NCBI GenBank assembly: GCA_032252755.1
Contig: JAVUPY010000011.1
Location: forward strand, 1-64,000
Direction: 5' to 3'
Source of the DNA: Terriglobia bacterium
GTDB taxonomy: Bacteria; Acidobacteriota; Terriglobia; Terriglobales; Acidobacteriaceae
DNA: 64,000 nucleotides
The translations under genes and the position numbers were made by a program. Below, piece after piece: positions 1-8,611 of the stretch. Position 1 is the first letter of the stretch. Each line of letters begins with the position of its first letter. The notes under the pieces are model-generated. The model was not told the origin of the DNA. It did not search any database and worked only from the letters and a program-made list of their open reading frames with translations.

Positions 1-1823
1 GGCACCTCGTACACCTTGAGCCAGTAGACACGCCCGGTGTTCGTGAAGATCAGGATGTAGGCGTGCGTCGACGCGACGAAGAGATGCGAGACGAAATCCT
101 CTTCGCGCGTCTTCATCCCCGTGCGTCCTGCGCCTCCGCGACGCTGCTGGCGATAGGTCGTAACTGCCGTGCGCTTCAGGTATCCCTGGTGGCTGACAGT
201 GACCGCAACCTGCTCGTCGGCGATCAGGTCCTCGAGATGAATTTCTTTCGCTTCGTCCTGGATGATCGTTCGGCGCTCGTCGCCGAAGTCCTCCTTGATC
301 TGCTGCAGCTCTTTCGTGATAACGCCGCGCAGCTTCTTGTCGGAACCGAGGATCGACTCGTACTCGGTGATGCGCTCGCGGATTTCGCCTAGTTCCTTCA
401 TGATTTCGTCGATCGAGAGACGCGTCAAACGGTGTAACTGCAGTTCGAGAATCGCGTCGGCCTGCTTCGAGGTAAACGGCTTCTCGGGATCGACCTTCGG
501 TGCCTTCCCTGTCACGTTGATCGTGATCTTCTTGCCGCCGAAGTACGCGACCAGGTTGTCGCGAGCCTCGCCGCGGTTGTTGCTGGCGCGGATGATGGTA
601 ATCACCGCATCAAGATGATCGAGCGCCGTGACATACCCTTCCAAGACGTGCTCGCGTTCGCGCGCCTTGGCGAGCAGGAAGGCGGTGCGGCGGCGGACGA
701 CGTCGATGCGGTGATCGATGAAGTGCTGGATCGCCTGCACCAGCCCCATCTCCTTGGGTTGGCCATTCACGACCGCCAGGAAGATCATCGAGAAGCTTTC
801 CTGCATCGAGGTGTGCTTGTAGAGTTGGTTGAGCACGATCTGCGCTTCGGCGCCACGCTTCAGTTCGATGACGATTCGCATTCCCTCGCGGTCGCTCTCG
901 TCGCGAATGTCGCCGATATCATCGATGGTCTTGTCGTTCACCAGGTCGGCGATCCGCTCGATCAGCCGTGCCTTGTTCACCTGGTAAGGAATTTCGGTGA
1001 CGACGATGGCGTCTTTTTCCTTGTTGATGTGCTCGATGGCTGCCTTGGCGCGCATGATGAAGCGTCCGCGCCCGGTGCGGTAGGCGTTCAGAATCCCGCT
1101 GCGCCCGTTGATGTACGCGCCGGTTGGGAAGTCCGGTCCCTGTACGACCGTCATCATCTCTTCGAGCGTGGTCGAAGGCTTGTTCACCAGCATGATGCAG
1201 GCCTCGACGATCTCACTCATGTTGTGCGGCGGGATGTTCGTCGCCATGCCGACAGCAATACCGTTGGAACCGTTCACCAGCAGGTTTGGGAATTTCGTCG
1301 GGAGCACCGATGGCTCAACCGTGGTGTCATCGAAGTTCGCTGCCCAGTCGACAGTTTCCTTGTCGATATCCGCAAGCATCTCTTCGGCGAGCGCGGTCAT
1401 GCGCGCTTCGGTGTATCGATACGCCGCTGGAGGATCGCCGTCGACGGAGCCGAAGTTACCCTGGCCATCGACCAGTGGATAGCGCAGCGAGAAATTCTGT
1501 GCGAGACGCACCAGCGCGTCGTATACAGCGCTATCTCCGTGCGGGTGATATTTCTTCAAACACTCGCCGACGACACCGGCGCACTTCATGTGCTTGCGGT
1601 TGTGCAGCAAACCCATGTCATGCATCGCGTAAAGAATGCGGCGATGGACGGGCTTCAGCCCGTCACGAACGTCGGGAAGCGCGCGGCCGATGATGACCGA
1701 CATCGAGTAGTCGAGATACGATCGCCGCATCTCCTCTTCAATGTTGATGGGCTGCACATTCGCTGCGCCCGGACCGCCGCCGTCACCGCCAAGAGGAAGT
1801 TGTGGGTTCTGTTCGTCTGCCAT
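1..1823 (-). CDS. gyrA: DNA gyrase subunit A (3' end cut by window edge)
   Basis: Type II topoisomerase subunit that cuts and rejoins DNA while introducing negative supercoils, together with GyrB. About 607 codons are present. The quinolone-resistance region reads [17 protein letters not shown], with the Ser (about residue 98) and Asp (about 102) of the drug-sensitive type, and the catalytic Tyr is in AYRYTEARM (about 137). The motif QRRGGAG matches the GyrA box that separates gyrase from topoisomerase IV. A Gly/Pro-rich N-terminal extension of about 25 residues precedes the conserved start. The ATG at 1823 was chosen as the first in-frame start ahead of the conserved region. Confidence 0.97.
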   Translation of the reverse strand, partial: MADEQNPQLPLGGDGGGPGAANVQPINIEEEMRRSYLDYSMSVIIGRALPDVRDGLKPVHRRILYAMHDMGLLHNRKHMKCAGVVGECLKKYHPHGDSAVYDALVRLAQNFSLRYPLVDGQGNFGSVDGDPPAAYRYTEARMTALAEEMLADIDKETVDWAANFDDTTVEPSVLPTKFPNLLVNGSNGIAVGMATNIPPHNMSEIVEACIMLVNKPSTTLEEMMTVVQGPDFPTGAYINGRSGILNAYRTGRGRFIMRAKAAIEHINKEKDAIVVTEIPYQVNKARLIERIADLVNDKTIDDIGDIRDESDREGMRIVIELKRGAEAQIVLNQLYKHTSMQESFSMIFLAVVNGQPKEMGLVQAIQHFIDHRIDVVRRRTAFLLAKAREREHVLEGYVTALDHLDAVITIIRASNNRGEARDNLVAYFGGKKITINVTGKAPKVDPEKPFTSKQADAILELQLHRLTRLSIDEIMKELGEIRERITEYESILGSDKKLRGVITKELQQIKEDFGDERRTIIQDEAKEIHLEDLIADEQVAVTVSHQGYLKRTAVTTYRQQRRGGAGRTGMKTREEDFVSHLFVASTHAYILIFTNTGRVYWLKVYEV

Positions 1824-1930
1824 AGAAGTCAGTTCTAAGTTCCTGGTTCTTCTTTCTTCCCAAACGCTCAGTCACGCCGTGGGTGCCCCACCCTGAGCCC
1901 GCAGTACTGTGGGAGAGTTACTTTTCCACG

Positions 1931-1950
1931 TGTAAATGCTTGCATTTACA
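1931..1950. promoter_or_regulatory. 20-bp inverted repeat in the gyrA leader
   Basis: TGTAAATGC and its exact reverse complement GCATTTACA are separated by TT. The repeat sits about 110 bp before the gyrA start and about 30 bp downstream of a TATAAT box. It could be a repressor site or a small leader hairpin. No regulator is identified. Confidence 0.4.
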
Positions 1951-1979
1951 GGAATTTAGCCGCCAGAAGAGCCACTCAA

Positions 1980-1985
1980 ATTATA
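1980..1985 (-). promoter_or_regulatory. Candidate -10 box for gyrA
   Basis: On the minus strand this reads TATAAT, a perfect -10 hexamer, about 157 bp upstream of the gyrA start. No good -35 is seen at 16-18 bp. It would give a leader of roughly 150 nt containing the palindrome at 1931-1950. Confidence 0.35.
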
Positions 1986-2047
1986 ACACGCGAGGGGACA
2001 CGCAATTCGGGCCGGGATGGTGGGCTAACTGTTGTATTTCTGGGTGC

Positions 2048-2806
2048 TTACGAGGCGTTCGGTACACGGAACTCGATCCCGCGGTCGTCATTCGCCCTTT
2101 CGGTTGCCGGCAGGTCCAAATCGGCCAGTGAAATCTTCCGATGATCGCCAGAGAACAGGTACAACGTCGAGCCCATGATCGCGTAGTTCGATACTTCCAT
2201 CTGCCGCCCATCTTTGAAAATGAGTATGGTCCGAGGTTCTTCTTCCGCACCGGCGGCACTGGACTGTGACGGCTGTTCCGGTTCCGCGGCAGGAGCTTGA
2301 GGCGCGGGTGGTTGTTCGGTCTTCCGCACGTAAACGTGTCCCTCGTTGTCGATCACCTCATTCGATTCAATGTATGGCCGGTACTGTGGGTATTCCACAT
2401 AGCCTTCATTCGCGGGCGGCTGCTGCTGCGTATTGAACGTGCCTGCACCCGGCAACGAAGAGCTGCCCTGAACGTAGGTGTCGTCGTAGCCGTATGAAAA
2501 CGGATCGTAGTAGTAGGCCGGGTAATACGGATACGAATAAAACCCGTTCTGGAAGTGATGTTCCCGGTGCTCACGGTGCTCGCGCTGCGGGTTGTACATC
2601 CGCGGTGCCGCAAACGAGCCGAACCGTTGCGTACCTCGCGGCGCGCTATCGCCGTAGCGCATGTTGTTGGGCGTCAGGATAGAAGCCGCAGGATAACCAA
2701 GGTGTGTGCCGTTCGTGATCGAAGGGGACACGCCTCTCTGCGCCAGCATCGGCACTGCCAGCGCCAGACCAGCAACCACCGCAAACGTGCGCAGAAGGGT
2801 TTTCAT
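2048..2806 (-). CDS. Secreted Tyr-rich protein, function unknown
   Basis: About 252 residues beginning with a signal peptide (MKTLLRTFAVVAGLALAVP, cleavage after LAQ). The middle contains a His/Arg/Glu-rich stretch and then a Tyr/Pro-rich stretch (NGFYSYPYYPAYYYDP). A Gln/Pro/Ala-rich linker follows. The last 60 residues form a compact domain (ILIFKDGRQMEVSNYAIMGS to NDDRGIEFRVP) of a kind I associate with Acidobacteria secreted proteins but cannot name. The ATG at 2806 is preferred over an upstream start at 2881 because it opens the signal peptide; a TATCAT -10-like box lies 6 nt before it, suggesting a leaderless mRNA. Confidence 0.7.
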   Translation of the reverse strand: MKTLLRTFAVVAGLALAVPMLAQRGVSPSITNGTHLGYPAASILTPNNMRYGDSAPRGTQRFGSFAAPRMYNPQREHREHREHHFQNGFYSYPYYPAYYYDPFSYGYDDTYVQGSSSLPGAGTFNTQQQPPANEGYVEYPQYRPYIESNEVIDNEGHVYVRKTEQPPAPQAPAAEPEQPSQSSAAGAEEEPRTILIFKDGRQMEVSNYAIMGSTLYLFSGDHRKISLADLDLPATERANDDRGIEFRVPNAS

Positions 2807-2890
2807 ACGTAAATGATAACCCCATTTCGGCACTGAAGTTGTAAAGCCGTGAATCGTGAATGCTGCATCGTGGATCGTCAATCCACGCTT

Positions 2891-4066
2891 CTACCTTGCG
2901 CTGCGGCTCATCTCTGCGAGGCTCATCAATCCAATTACCGCCTGCGTAAGCAGCACTCCCATTACCACGCCCAGGGCCAAACCCAGCTTGGGATGCTCCA
3001 GCACGTCCGTAAGAACTCCCGCCGAAAACAGCATAATGAACGTAAGCGCGACGAAGTAGAACCCATATCCCACTACCCCGGGCATGACGAATCCCAACAG
3101 GAGCGCCGCAATCAGCACCAGCAAAGGCGCCGTATTCCCGAAGAAGCGCGTGCGGGGCCAAACAACATAAACGAGTAGCGCAAGCGCTCCCAGCAGTGTT
3201 GCCGCCGGAGCCTGGTGCAGGTAGAAGAAGCCGGCCACCCTGTAGACGAACGGCGTAACCATCGCCTGCGCCGAAGCATGGAACCAGTCTGCCCTCATTA
3301 ACCCATGCCAGTACTGCGGAAGTCGAAACAGGTACGCTGCCGTGAGAAACATAAACCCGACCACAATGCCGGCGAAGAAGATCGCCAGCGCCGCTCCACG
3401 CCGTTCCGGTACAGCCCACAGCATGAAAGCCAGACCCAGTACCAGCAGCACCGCCGCCGAGAACAATCCTCCTACCATCAGGTAAACGCAGAACCCCAGC
3501 AAAAGAATCCGCCGCCAGTTCCAGAGGATCACCTCACGCGGAGCGTACAACGTGTGCGCCACTGCAATCGCCGTAAAAATCGCACCGAATGTTCCCCACG
3601 CTGTGATGACATCCGGGTTCGCGAAAGAGATATGCGACACCACCGCCGGATTGAACGCATACAGCCCCAGCGCAATGTAACCACCGGTATTCCCATACAG
3701 CCGTCGCGCCACGTACCACAACGACGCCCCAAGCAGCAGCCCGCAGATAACGAATGGAAATCGAATGATCCATCGGTGCGCATCAAGATAGAACTGGTTG
3801 GAAGTGTTCGAGAACACCTGCGGATACACGACCCGCAACGGAACCGCCGCCATCAGGGAAGTGAGCGGCGACCGGATCGTATCGAAGCTCACCGCGCTGT
3901 GCGACAGGTAGTCCAGTCCGCCGCCCACGTACGCGGCCTCCACCTCGGTCAGCGGCACCATCGAGATGAACCACGCGCACTGCCCCACCAGCGCAAGCAA
4001 CAGAAGCACCGCAATGGCCTGCGGCGTCCCAAATTGCTCGCGCTTGATCTTGATGAAGAAGGACAT
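2891..4066 (-). CDS. GT-C fold membrane glycosyltransferase (GT39/GT83-like)
   Basis: A 391-residue polytopic membrane protein with about nine hydrophobic helices. After the first helix the loop reads PLTEVEAAYVGGG, resembling the acidic first-loop motif of ArnT/PMT-type enzymes that transfer sugars from polyprenyl-phosphate donors at the outer face of the inner membrane. A later loop, RSPLTSLMAAVPLRVVYP, also fits this superfamily. The length is short for the family and there is no large C-terminal domain. The acceptor cannot be predicted. It is not obviously cotranscribed with the DUF4139 gene, since 114 bp separate them. Confidence 0.6.
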   Translation of the reverse strand: MSFFIKIKREQFGTPQAIAVLLLLALVGQCAWFISMVPLTEVEAAYVGGGLDYLSHSAVSFDTIRSPLTSLMAAVPLRVVYPQVFSNTSNQFYLDAHRWIIRFPFVICGLLLGASLWYVARRLYGNTGGYIALGLYAFNPAVVSHISFANPDVITAWGTFGAIFTAIAVAHTLYAPREVILWNWRRILLLGFCVYLMVGGLFSAAVLLVLGLAFMLWAVPERRGAALAIFFAGIVVGFMFLTAAYLFRLPQYWHGLMRADWFHASAQAMVTPFVYRVAGFFYLHQAPAATLLGALALLVYVVWPRTRFFGNTAPLLVLIAALLLGFVMPGVVGYGFYFVALTFIMLFSAGVLTDVLEHPKLGLALGVVMGVLLTQAVIGLMSLAEMSRSAR

Positions 4067-4180
4067 GAAATAACTAGACTAAATGATCGGACAGCAGAAC
4101 AGAAGATCGGGCCGACCGAACCTCACATTCCGACGTGCAGTTCTTCGGTTCACCCGATCCTCAGTTCTTCGGTTGCAGTC

Positions 4181-5776
4181 TTACCACCAATAGTGCACCG
4201 TATAGGTCACGACCTTCTCTCCGTCCGGCGGCACCTGCACCCGAAACTCGATATTCCGGCTGTCAAGTTTCCGGTACTGGTCCGACTGCGCCGTGAGCTT
4301 CCAGTTGTTCCACCGATAAAGGTGTTCGAGCACGCGCACCGTAACGGTTTCTTTCTTGTGGTTACGAACCTTGATCTGGTAGGTCTCATCGAGCCATCGC
4401 TGTCCGCTGTCGACATGGAAATCCGTCCGCTTGCGCTCGCCCGTGATGTCGAACGCGTTCCCGGTATAAACGCGGATCGTCTCGTCCTTCGGCGTATGGT
4501 CGATCGTGTTCTCGCCCGTAAACTCGAGATGACCATCGCTGTCGCGGCGATAGAAGCGCAACCGTCCCTTCGGCAGCGGAATCCCCAGGTGATTCGCCTC
4601 GGAGTTCACGAACTCCTGCATCACCGCGACCTTCGGGTTCGACTGCGTGCCGTAGTTGGGATCGTTTCCAACCTGCCAGTAGTAGCCGTACTGCGTGTCG
4701 CGCGAGCCGTCATACAGATAAAACCGTGTCGACTTCACGCCCGTCGCAGCGACGAACTCCACCTGCTTCGTCTCCTGGTCATGCAACGTCGTCGGCCGCG
4801 CGAGTGAATAGAGATGAAACTCGTCGAAGGATTTTTCAGTTACAGGTGCAGCCATCGCAACATCGGCAGTCTTCATTTCGGCGACAATCCCTCCGACGAC
4901 GCCGCGCGTTGGCTGGATCTTATTCACGTCTCCCGCCATAAGCTTGATGCGTGCATTGTCAAAAACCGTTCCCGAATGATTCTGGATCGTCACCCATCCG
5001 ACCAGGTCGATGGTGTCGCCCTTCTCCGGCGCCACCAGGTTGTAGTCGGCCTCCCAGCTCAGCCCGCCCGTTACGTAGCTGAGCTCGGCATCGAGTTTTC
5101 CGGGCTTGTCCGTCTGCACCAGCCAGTTCATCGAGGGCTTCAGCACCGTGTCGCCAATTAGCGACGGAAACATCGGCTGTCCCGGCAGACTGAACTGGAG
5201 CTGTCCATCGACCTCGATGATCGGCGTCGAACTCGCTTGCACGTAAGCATCGCTGTAGCCGGTCATCCGCGGAACATATCCTGCCCGAATCACCTTGCCC
5301 TTCACGTACTCCTGGTCGCCGCCGCGGCCGGTCTTGAACGTGATCGTCTGGCCCTTGTAGAGCGACAGCAGCAGTTCCTGCGTAACCGGGTCGTTGCGAT
5401 AGTTCTGCTCCCAGATCTGCACCTGCCTCGTGGCAAGCGGGTCACGCAGCATGACCGAATCCGGCTCGACGTGCGCGGTGATCCCACCGAACCGAACCGC
5501 ATTTACGCCCGGCCCCAGATCGAGCGGAAGCATCTCGCGCACGACCGCAAAGTTCGCGTTATAGATGGTGATCGCCGGCGGCTCGCTTGGCCTCACGTTC
5601 TGCACCTGTGATCCAGAACCCGTATCATCCTGAGCGGAGCGCGACGGAGTCGCGCGGAGTCGAAGAGCCTGCCCCAACCCCGCCGAGGGGACCTCTTGTT
5701 TCTCCTGCGCTTTCACCGGCAACTGCAACATCCTAAGCACCGAAAGAATCAGCAACAGCCCAATTCGTTTGCTCAT
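4181..5776 (-). CDS. DUF4139 domain secreted protein
   Basis: 531 residues with an N-terminal signal peptide ending near VKAQ. The bulk (about residues 70-531) matches the DUF4139 type of mostly beta-structured secreted protein, with features such as VTIQNHSGTVFDNARIKL and the terminal VVTYTVHYWW. A good ribosome site (GGAGAA) lies 8 nt before the ATG. Residues of about 37-53 (ALRLRATPSRSAQDDTGSG) are encoded by a dispersed intergenic-type repeat at 5624-5668, apparently inserted in frame just behind the signal peptide. The molecular role is unknown. Confidence 0.7.
   Translation of the reverse strand: MSKRIGLLLILSVLRMLQLPVKAQEKQEVPSAGLGQALRLRATPSRSAQDDTGSGSQVQNVRPSEPPAITIYNANFAVVREMLPLDLGPGVNAVRFGGITAHVEPDSVMLRDPLATRQVQIWEQNYRNDPVTQELLLSLYKGQTITFKTGRGGDQEYVKGKVIRAGYVPRMTGYSDAYVQASSTPIIEVDGQLQFSLPGQPMFPSLIGDTVLKPSMNWLVQTDKPGKLDAELSYVTGGLSWEADYNLVAPEKGDTIDLVGWVTIQNHSGTVFDNARIKLMAGDVNKIQPTRGVVGGIVAEMKTADVAMAAPVTEKSFDEFHLYSLARPTTLHDQETKQVEFVAATGVKSTRFYLYDGSRDTQYGYYWQVGNDPNYGTQSNPKVAVMQEFVNSEANHLGIPLPKGRLRFYRRDSDGHLEFTGENTIDHTPKDETIRVYTGNAFDITGERKRTDFHVDSGQRWLDETYQIKVRNHKKETVTVRVLEHLYRWNNWKLTAQSDQYRKLDSRNIEFRVQVPPDGEKVVTYTVHYWW
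5624..5668. repeat. Dispersed GAGCGGAGCG...GTCGAAG repeat inside a coding sequence
   Basis: The plus strand reads ATCCTGAGCGGAGCGCGACG and continues to GCGGAGTCGAAG. Related stretches with GCTCGGGATGACG occur between genes at about 60.8 and 61.8 kb. Here the repeat lies within the 5' part of the DUF4139 gene and stays in frame. Confidence 0.55.
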
Positions 5777-5922
5777 GAATTTCTCCAGACCTCATGAGCT
5801 TTGACACTGGTACCAGCGGAAGTGTTTCGAAGATCAGCACTCGAAATCAAAAATAAATAGTGTGCAAGAAATGAAGGCTTAAGCGTTCAAAGGCGTTTTC
5901 TAACCCCCCTTCCTTGTTTTTG

Positions 5923-5950
5923 TTGCGCAAATTTTCTGCACTGATATAGT
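5923..5950 (+). promoter_or_regulatory. Candidate serpin promoter
   Basis: TTGCGC and TATAGT are separated by 16 bp, ending 26 bp before the serpin ATG at 5977. A ribosome site (GGAGG) follows at 5967-5971. Confidence 0.35.
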
Positions 5951-5976
5951 TCGGTTCGCAGCCTTCGGAGGTGCGC

Positions 5977-7119
5977 ATGAAGACTTCCTCTGGAGCAGTC
6001 GCCACTCACCCCACCTCTTACTCATTTGCCCTCACTACTTTTCAAAAATTGTTGGAAAAGACACCTGCGACTGAGAATCTCTGTTACTCACCATTCGGTA
6101 TTCAACTCGTACTTTCTCTTATGCAAGATCTCTTACCGGCGGAGGCACGCGAGTCTTTCCTGAAAGTCTTCGAATACGGTTGGGATTCACCCGCTGAAAA
6201 TATGCGCGCTCTGCACAGAATTCGACGCGTCTACGCAGACGAGCCAGCTATCAAAGTTTTGAATTCTTTGTGGTTGCGAGATCCCCAGCAATTCACCTCG
6301 TCAGCGAGGGAAAAATTCATAGAGGAATACGGTTGCGAACTTTTCAATGGTGATTTCGGGCCGTCGACCGTCCGCGAACTGAATGGCTGGGTTGAACGAA
6401 ACACCGCCGGGCGCATTTCTGGGATCGTTAGTGATTTGTCGTTGGATCTGTTGCTCGCACTGAACGTCATCTACTTCTGTGGCAGATGGCTGAAGCCCTT
6501 CGAGGAATCGCTCACGGAAATACAGTGGTTCACGTTGGCTGATGGATCCAAGGTGCAGCATCCGCGAATGCAAATGGACCGGGGCTTCGCCTATCACGAG
6601 GATTCGGAATGCCAGGCCGTGAGCCTCAACTACGGCGGCAGTCCCCTCGGGCAATCCCGATTCGCGATGGTAGTCGTCTTACCAAAAGGCAGCGACTTGC
6701 CTGCGGTCTTAAGAGACCCAAGCGGACGAACATTGCGAGAGGATTTCGTACCTCGCCCAGGCCACTTGGAATGGCCGCGATTCACGTTCAAATGCGACCC
6801 GCGGCTCACTTTCGAGATGCTCGGCCTTCCAAGTTCACTCCGGATCGACCGGGCCAGCGTAACTGCTACGCTCAGAGATGAAGTCCCCGTCAGTATGAAG
6901 CAGCGAGTGTGGATTCGAGTTGACGAAGTCGGGACGGAGGCCGCAGCAGTCACCGGGGTCATGGTCATGAGCGCAGTAGGGAACTACAAGCCTCCCAAAC
7001 CCTTCCGCATGATCGTTGATCGACCCTTCTACTTCTTGATCATGGATAACTTCACCCGGGTGGTTGTCTTCATGGGGCGGGTTGCAAATCCTGCATCCCC
7101 ATCTTGGGGAGAACACTGA
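5977..7119 (+). CDS. Serpin (serine protease inhibitor family)
   Basis: 380 residues, the usual size of a serpin core. Family landmarks are the N-terminal NLCYSPFGIQLVLSLM, the middle LNVIYFCGRWLKPFE, and the C-terminal DRPFYFLIMD with VVFMGRVANP. The reactive-loop hinge reads DEVGTEAAAVTG, with the small residues needed for insertion into the beta sheet, so it should be inhibitory rather than a non-inhibitory relative. By analogy with alpha-1-antitrypsin spacing, the scissile bond falls near MSAV (small or Met P1), hinting at elastase-like targets; this is inference. No signal peptide is evident. The ATG at 5977 is used instead of the GTG at 5971 because GGAGG lies 5 nt before it. Confidence 0.93.
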   Translation: MKTSSGAVATHPTSYSFALTTFQKLLEKTPATENLCYSPFGIQLVLSLMQDLLPAEARESFLKVFEYGWDSPAENMRALHRIRRVYADEPAIKVLNSLWLRDPQQFTSSAREKFIEEYGCELFNGDFGPSTVRELNGWVERNTAGRISGIVSDLSLDLLLALNVIYFCGRWLKPFEESLTEIQWFTLADGSKVQHPRMQMDRGFAYHEDSECQAVSLNYGGSPLGQSRFAMVVVLPKGSDLPAVLRDPSGRTLREDFVPRPGHLEWPRFTFKCDPRLTFEMLGLPSSLRIDRASVTATLRDEVPVSMKQRVWIRVDEVGTEAAAVTGVMVMSAVGNYKPPKPFRMIVDRPFYFLIMDNFTRVVVFMGRVANPASPSWGEH

Positions 7120-7219
7120 GAAGGAGCACCGAACCAGACTGGAGCCGGAATCGAGCTGCGGGATGCGCAGTAATGGAGGACTTATGACGAGCGATGCTCC
7201 CCATGATGTTCCCTCGCTG

Positions 7220-8041
7220 TTACTGTTTATCGATTCTCGCCAGCTTGAACGTCAGCATTCCCCAGAACAAATGAGCCCGCATTTGGACCGGGATGTGGTT
7301 TGCGTCGTCGGTGTACCAGACCCAGACCTTTCCCTTGCTTTTGAGGACTCCTGACTCGGCTTCCGGTTGGACCCGGACCGTGTGGAAGGTGCCGGCATCG
7401 GTCTTGATGTCTTCGCGGGCCTCGACGTGAGCCTTCACATCGACGGTCTTACCGCCGTCGTTCAGCGGGAAGGTGTAGGAACGCCCCGGTTCCAGGGGCA
7501 GAGAAGCAACGTAGAATATCCCGGAGATAACGTCAGTAACGCAGCCGGGAGTGTCCTGCTCGACGTGCTTGGTTTCATTGTTACGAAGATTCTTTTCGTC
7601 GAGGATCGCTTTCCTGCGCACCTGGTCGAAGCGGATGTTGGTGTCGCGCTTGTGCAGGCCTTCTTCCGAATGCTTGTAGATGTGCGTCGAGCAGAAACTG
7701 TTGCGGTCCAGGTAGGCCTCGAAGCGGTCCGCAACTTTGTAAAGAAGCGATACGAAACCGGTGGAGTCAGCGGTCGCGGAGACCTTTTGCTCGGAGCCAG
7801 CCGGATCAATGCGCAAGGTTGCAACCCCGGCATCCCAGATTCGCCATTCCACCGTGTAATGCAAAACCTGGCCATTGGGGAAGTGATAGTTGGCGGGCGC
7901 GGGCCGAATGTATGACTGCGGGCCGATCGTATCCTGGGGCGCACTCGGGGGCTTCGCCGGCTGCGTCCGCGAGGGAGCTTGTGCCGTGGTTAGGCACACG
8001 ACCAGCAGCAGGAACAGGGGGATCAGTGCAATTCGCTGCAT
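7220..8041 (-). CDS. DUF3108 domain periplasmic or secreted protein
   Basis: 273 residues with a signal peptide (MQRIALIPLFLLLVVCLTTA, cleavage near AQA). The DUF3108 domain covers about residues 50-270, with markers FPNGQVLHYTVEWRIWDAG, a DTPGCVTDVISGIFYVASLP segment, and a final VWYTDDANHIPVQMRA. It is the last gene of the lipopolysaccharide operon, 15 bp after the methyltransferase gene, so a role in the envelope is likely, but the biochemical activity is unknown. Confidence 0.75.
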   Translation of the reverse strand: MQRIALIPLFLLLVVCLTTAQAPSRTQPAKPPSAPQDTIGPQSYIRPAPANYHFPNGQVLHYTVEWRIWDAGVATLRIDPAGSEQKVSATADSTGFVSLLYKVADRFEAYLDRNSFCSTHIYKHSEEGLHKRDTNIRFDQVRRKAILDEKNLRNNETKHVEQDTPGCVTDVISGIFYVASLPLEPGRSYTFPLNDGGKTVDVKAHVEAREDIKTDAGTFHTVRVQPEAESGVLKSKGKVWVWYTDDANHIPVQMRAHLFWGMLTFKLARIDKQ

Positions 8042-8056
8042 GTCTCTACTACGAGA

Positions 8057-8611
8057 CTACCAGACCAGCTTGATTATGAGCGCACAAACCATCACGACTG
8101 TACCAATCAGGGCATTGTATTCACGGTGCTGAATGTATAGCTGGCGGGAAAAAGAGCCCGGCTCACGCGAGGCCGATGTCAGGCGGGGCACCAGACGGGG
8201 CACTCGCGCCATGTAATCATCAAAATCGGCGAACTTGCCGCGCAGGAATTCTTCTTCCGCGCGAATGACCGGCAGATAGATCGCCAGGAAGAGCACAACC
8301 AGGCCGATCCCGATCCAGATGCTGCGTGCAGCGACCGCGAAGCCGATTGCGATGATGATCGACCCGAGGTAAAGCGGATTGCGAGTATACCCGTAAGGCC
8401 CTGTCGTCGTGAGTTCTTCGTTTTTGCGGACGTGACCTGAAGCAAGCGCGCGAATCAGGACTCCGAAGAGAGAAATGCCCACCCCCAGCGAGATGCTCCA
8501 CCAGGCCGGACGAGCGAGCCAGATATAAAGCCCCGCAAAGACGAAGCCCAGCGGCACCCGGATTCTTCGGGCGATCCGCCTCCACGTCCATCGCTTTGCG
8601 GTCTCAGCCAA
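8057..8611 (-). CDS. Isoprenylcysteine carboxyl methyltransferase family membrane protein
   Basis: 184 residues with four to five hydrophobic helices. The signature GPYGYTRNPLYLGSII followed by a C-terminal EEEFLRGKFADFDDYMARV is that of the ICMT/phospholipid methyltransferase-like family, which uses S-adenosylmethionine to methylate lipid or protein targets at the membrane. The substrate in bacteria is usually unknown. The start is TTG at 8611, overlapping the end of waaC by 8 bp, so translational coupling within the operon is likely. Confidence 0.75.
   Translation of the reverse strand: MAETAKRWTWRRIARRIRVPLGFVFAGLYIWLARPAWWSISLGVGISLFGVLIRALASGHVRKNEELTTTGPYGYTRNPLYLGSIIIAIGFAVAARSIWIGIGLVVLFLAIYLPVIRAEEEFLRGKFADFDDYMARVPRLVPRLTSASREPGSFSRQLYIQHREYNALIGTVVMVCALIIKLVW

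Noticed and set aside
615-1838. Long plus-strand ORF of 407 residues
   Set aside because: Antisense shadow of gyrA, whose minus-strand frame shows complete gyrase motifs.
3305-4807. 500-residue plus-strand ORF
   Set aside because: Antisense to the glycosyltransferase and DUF4139 genes; Arg/His-rich shadow composition.
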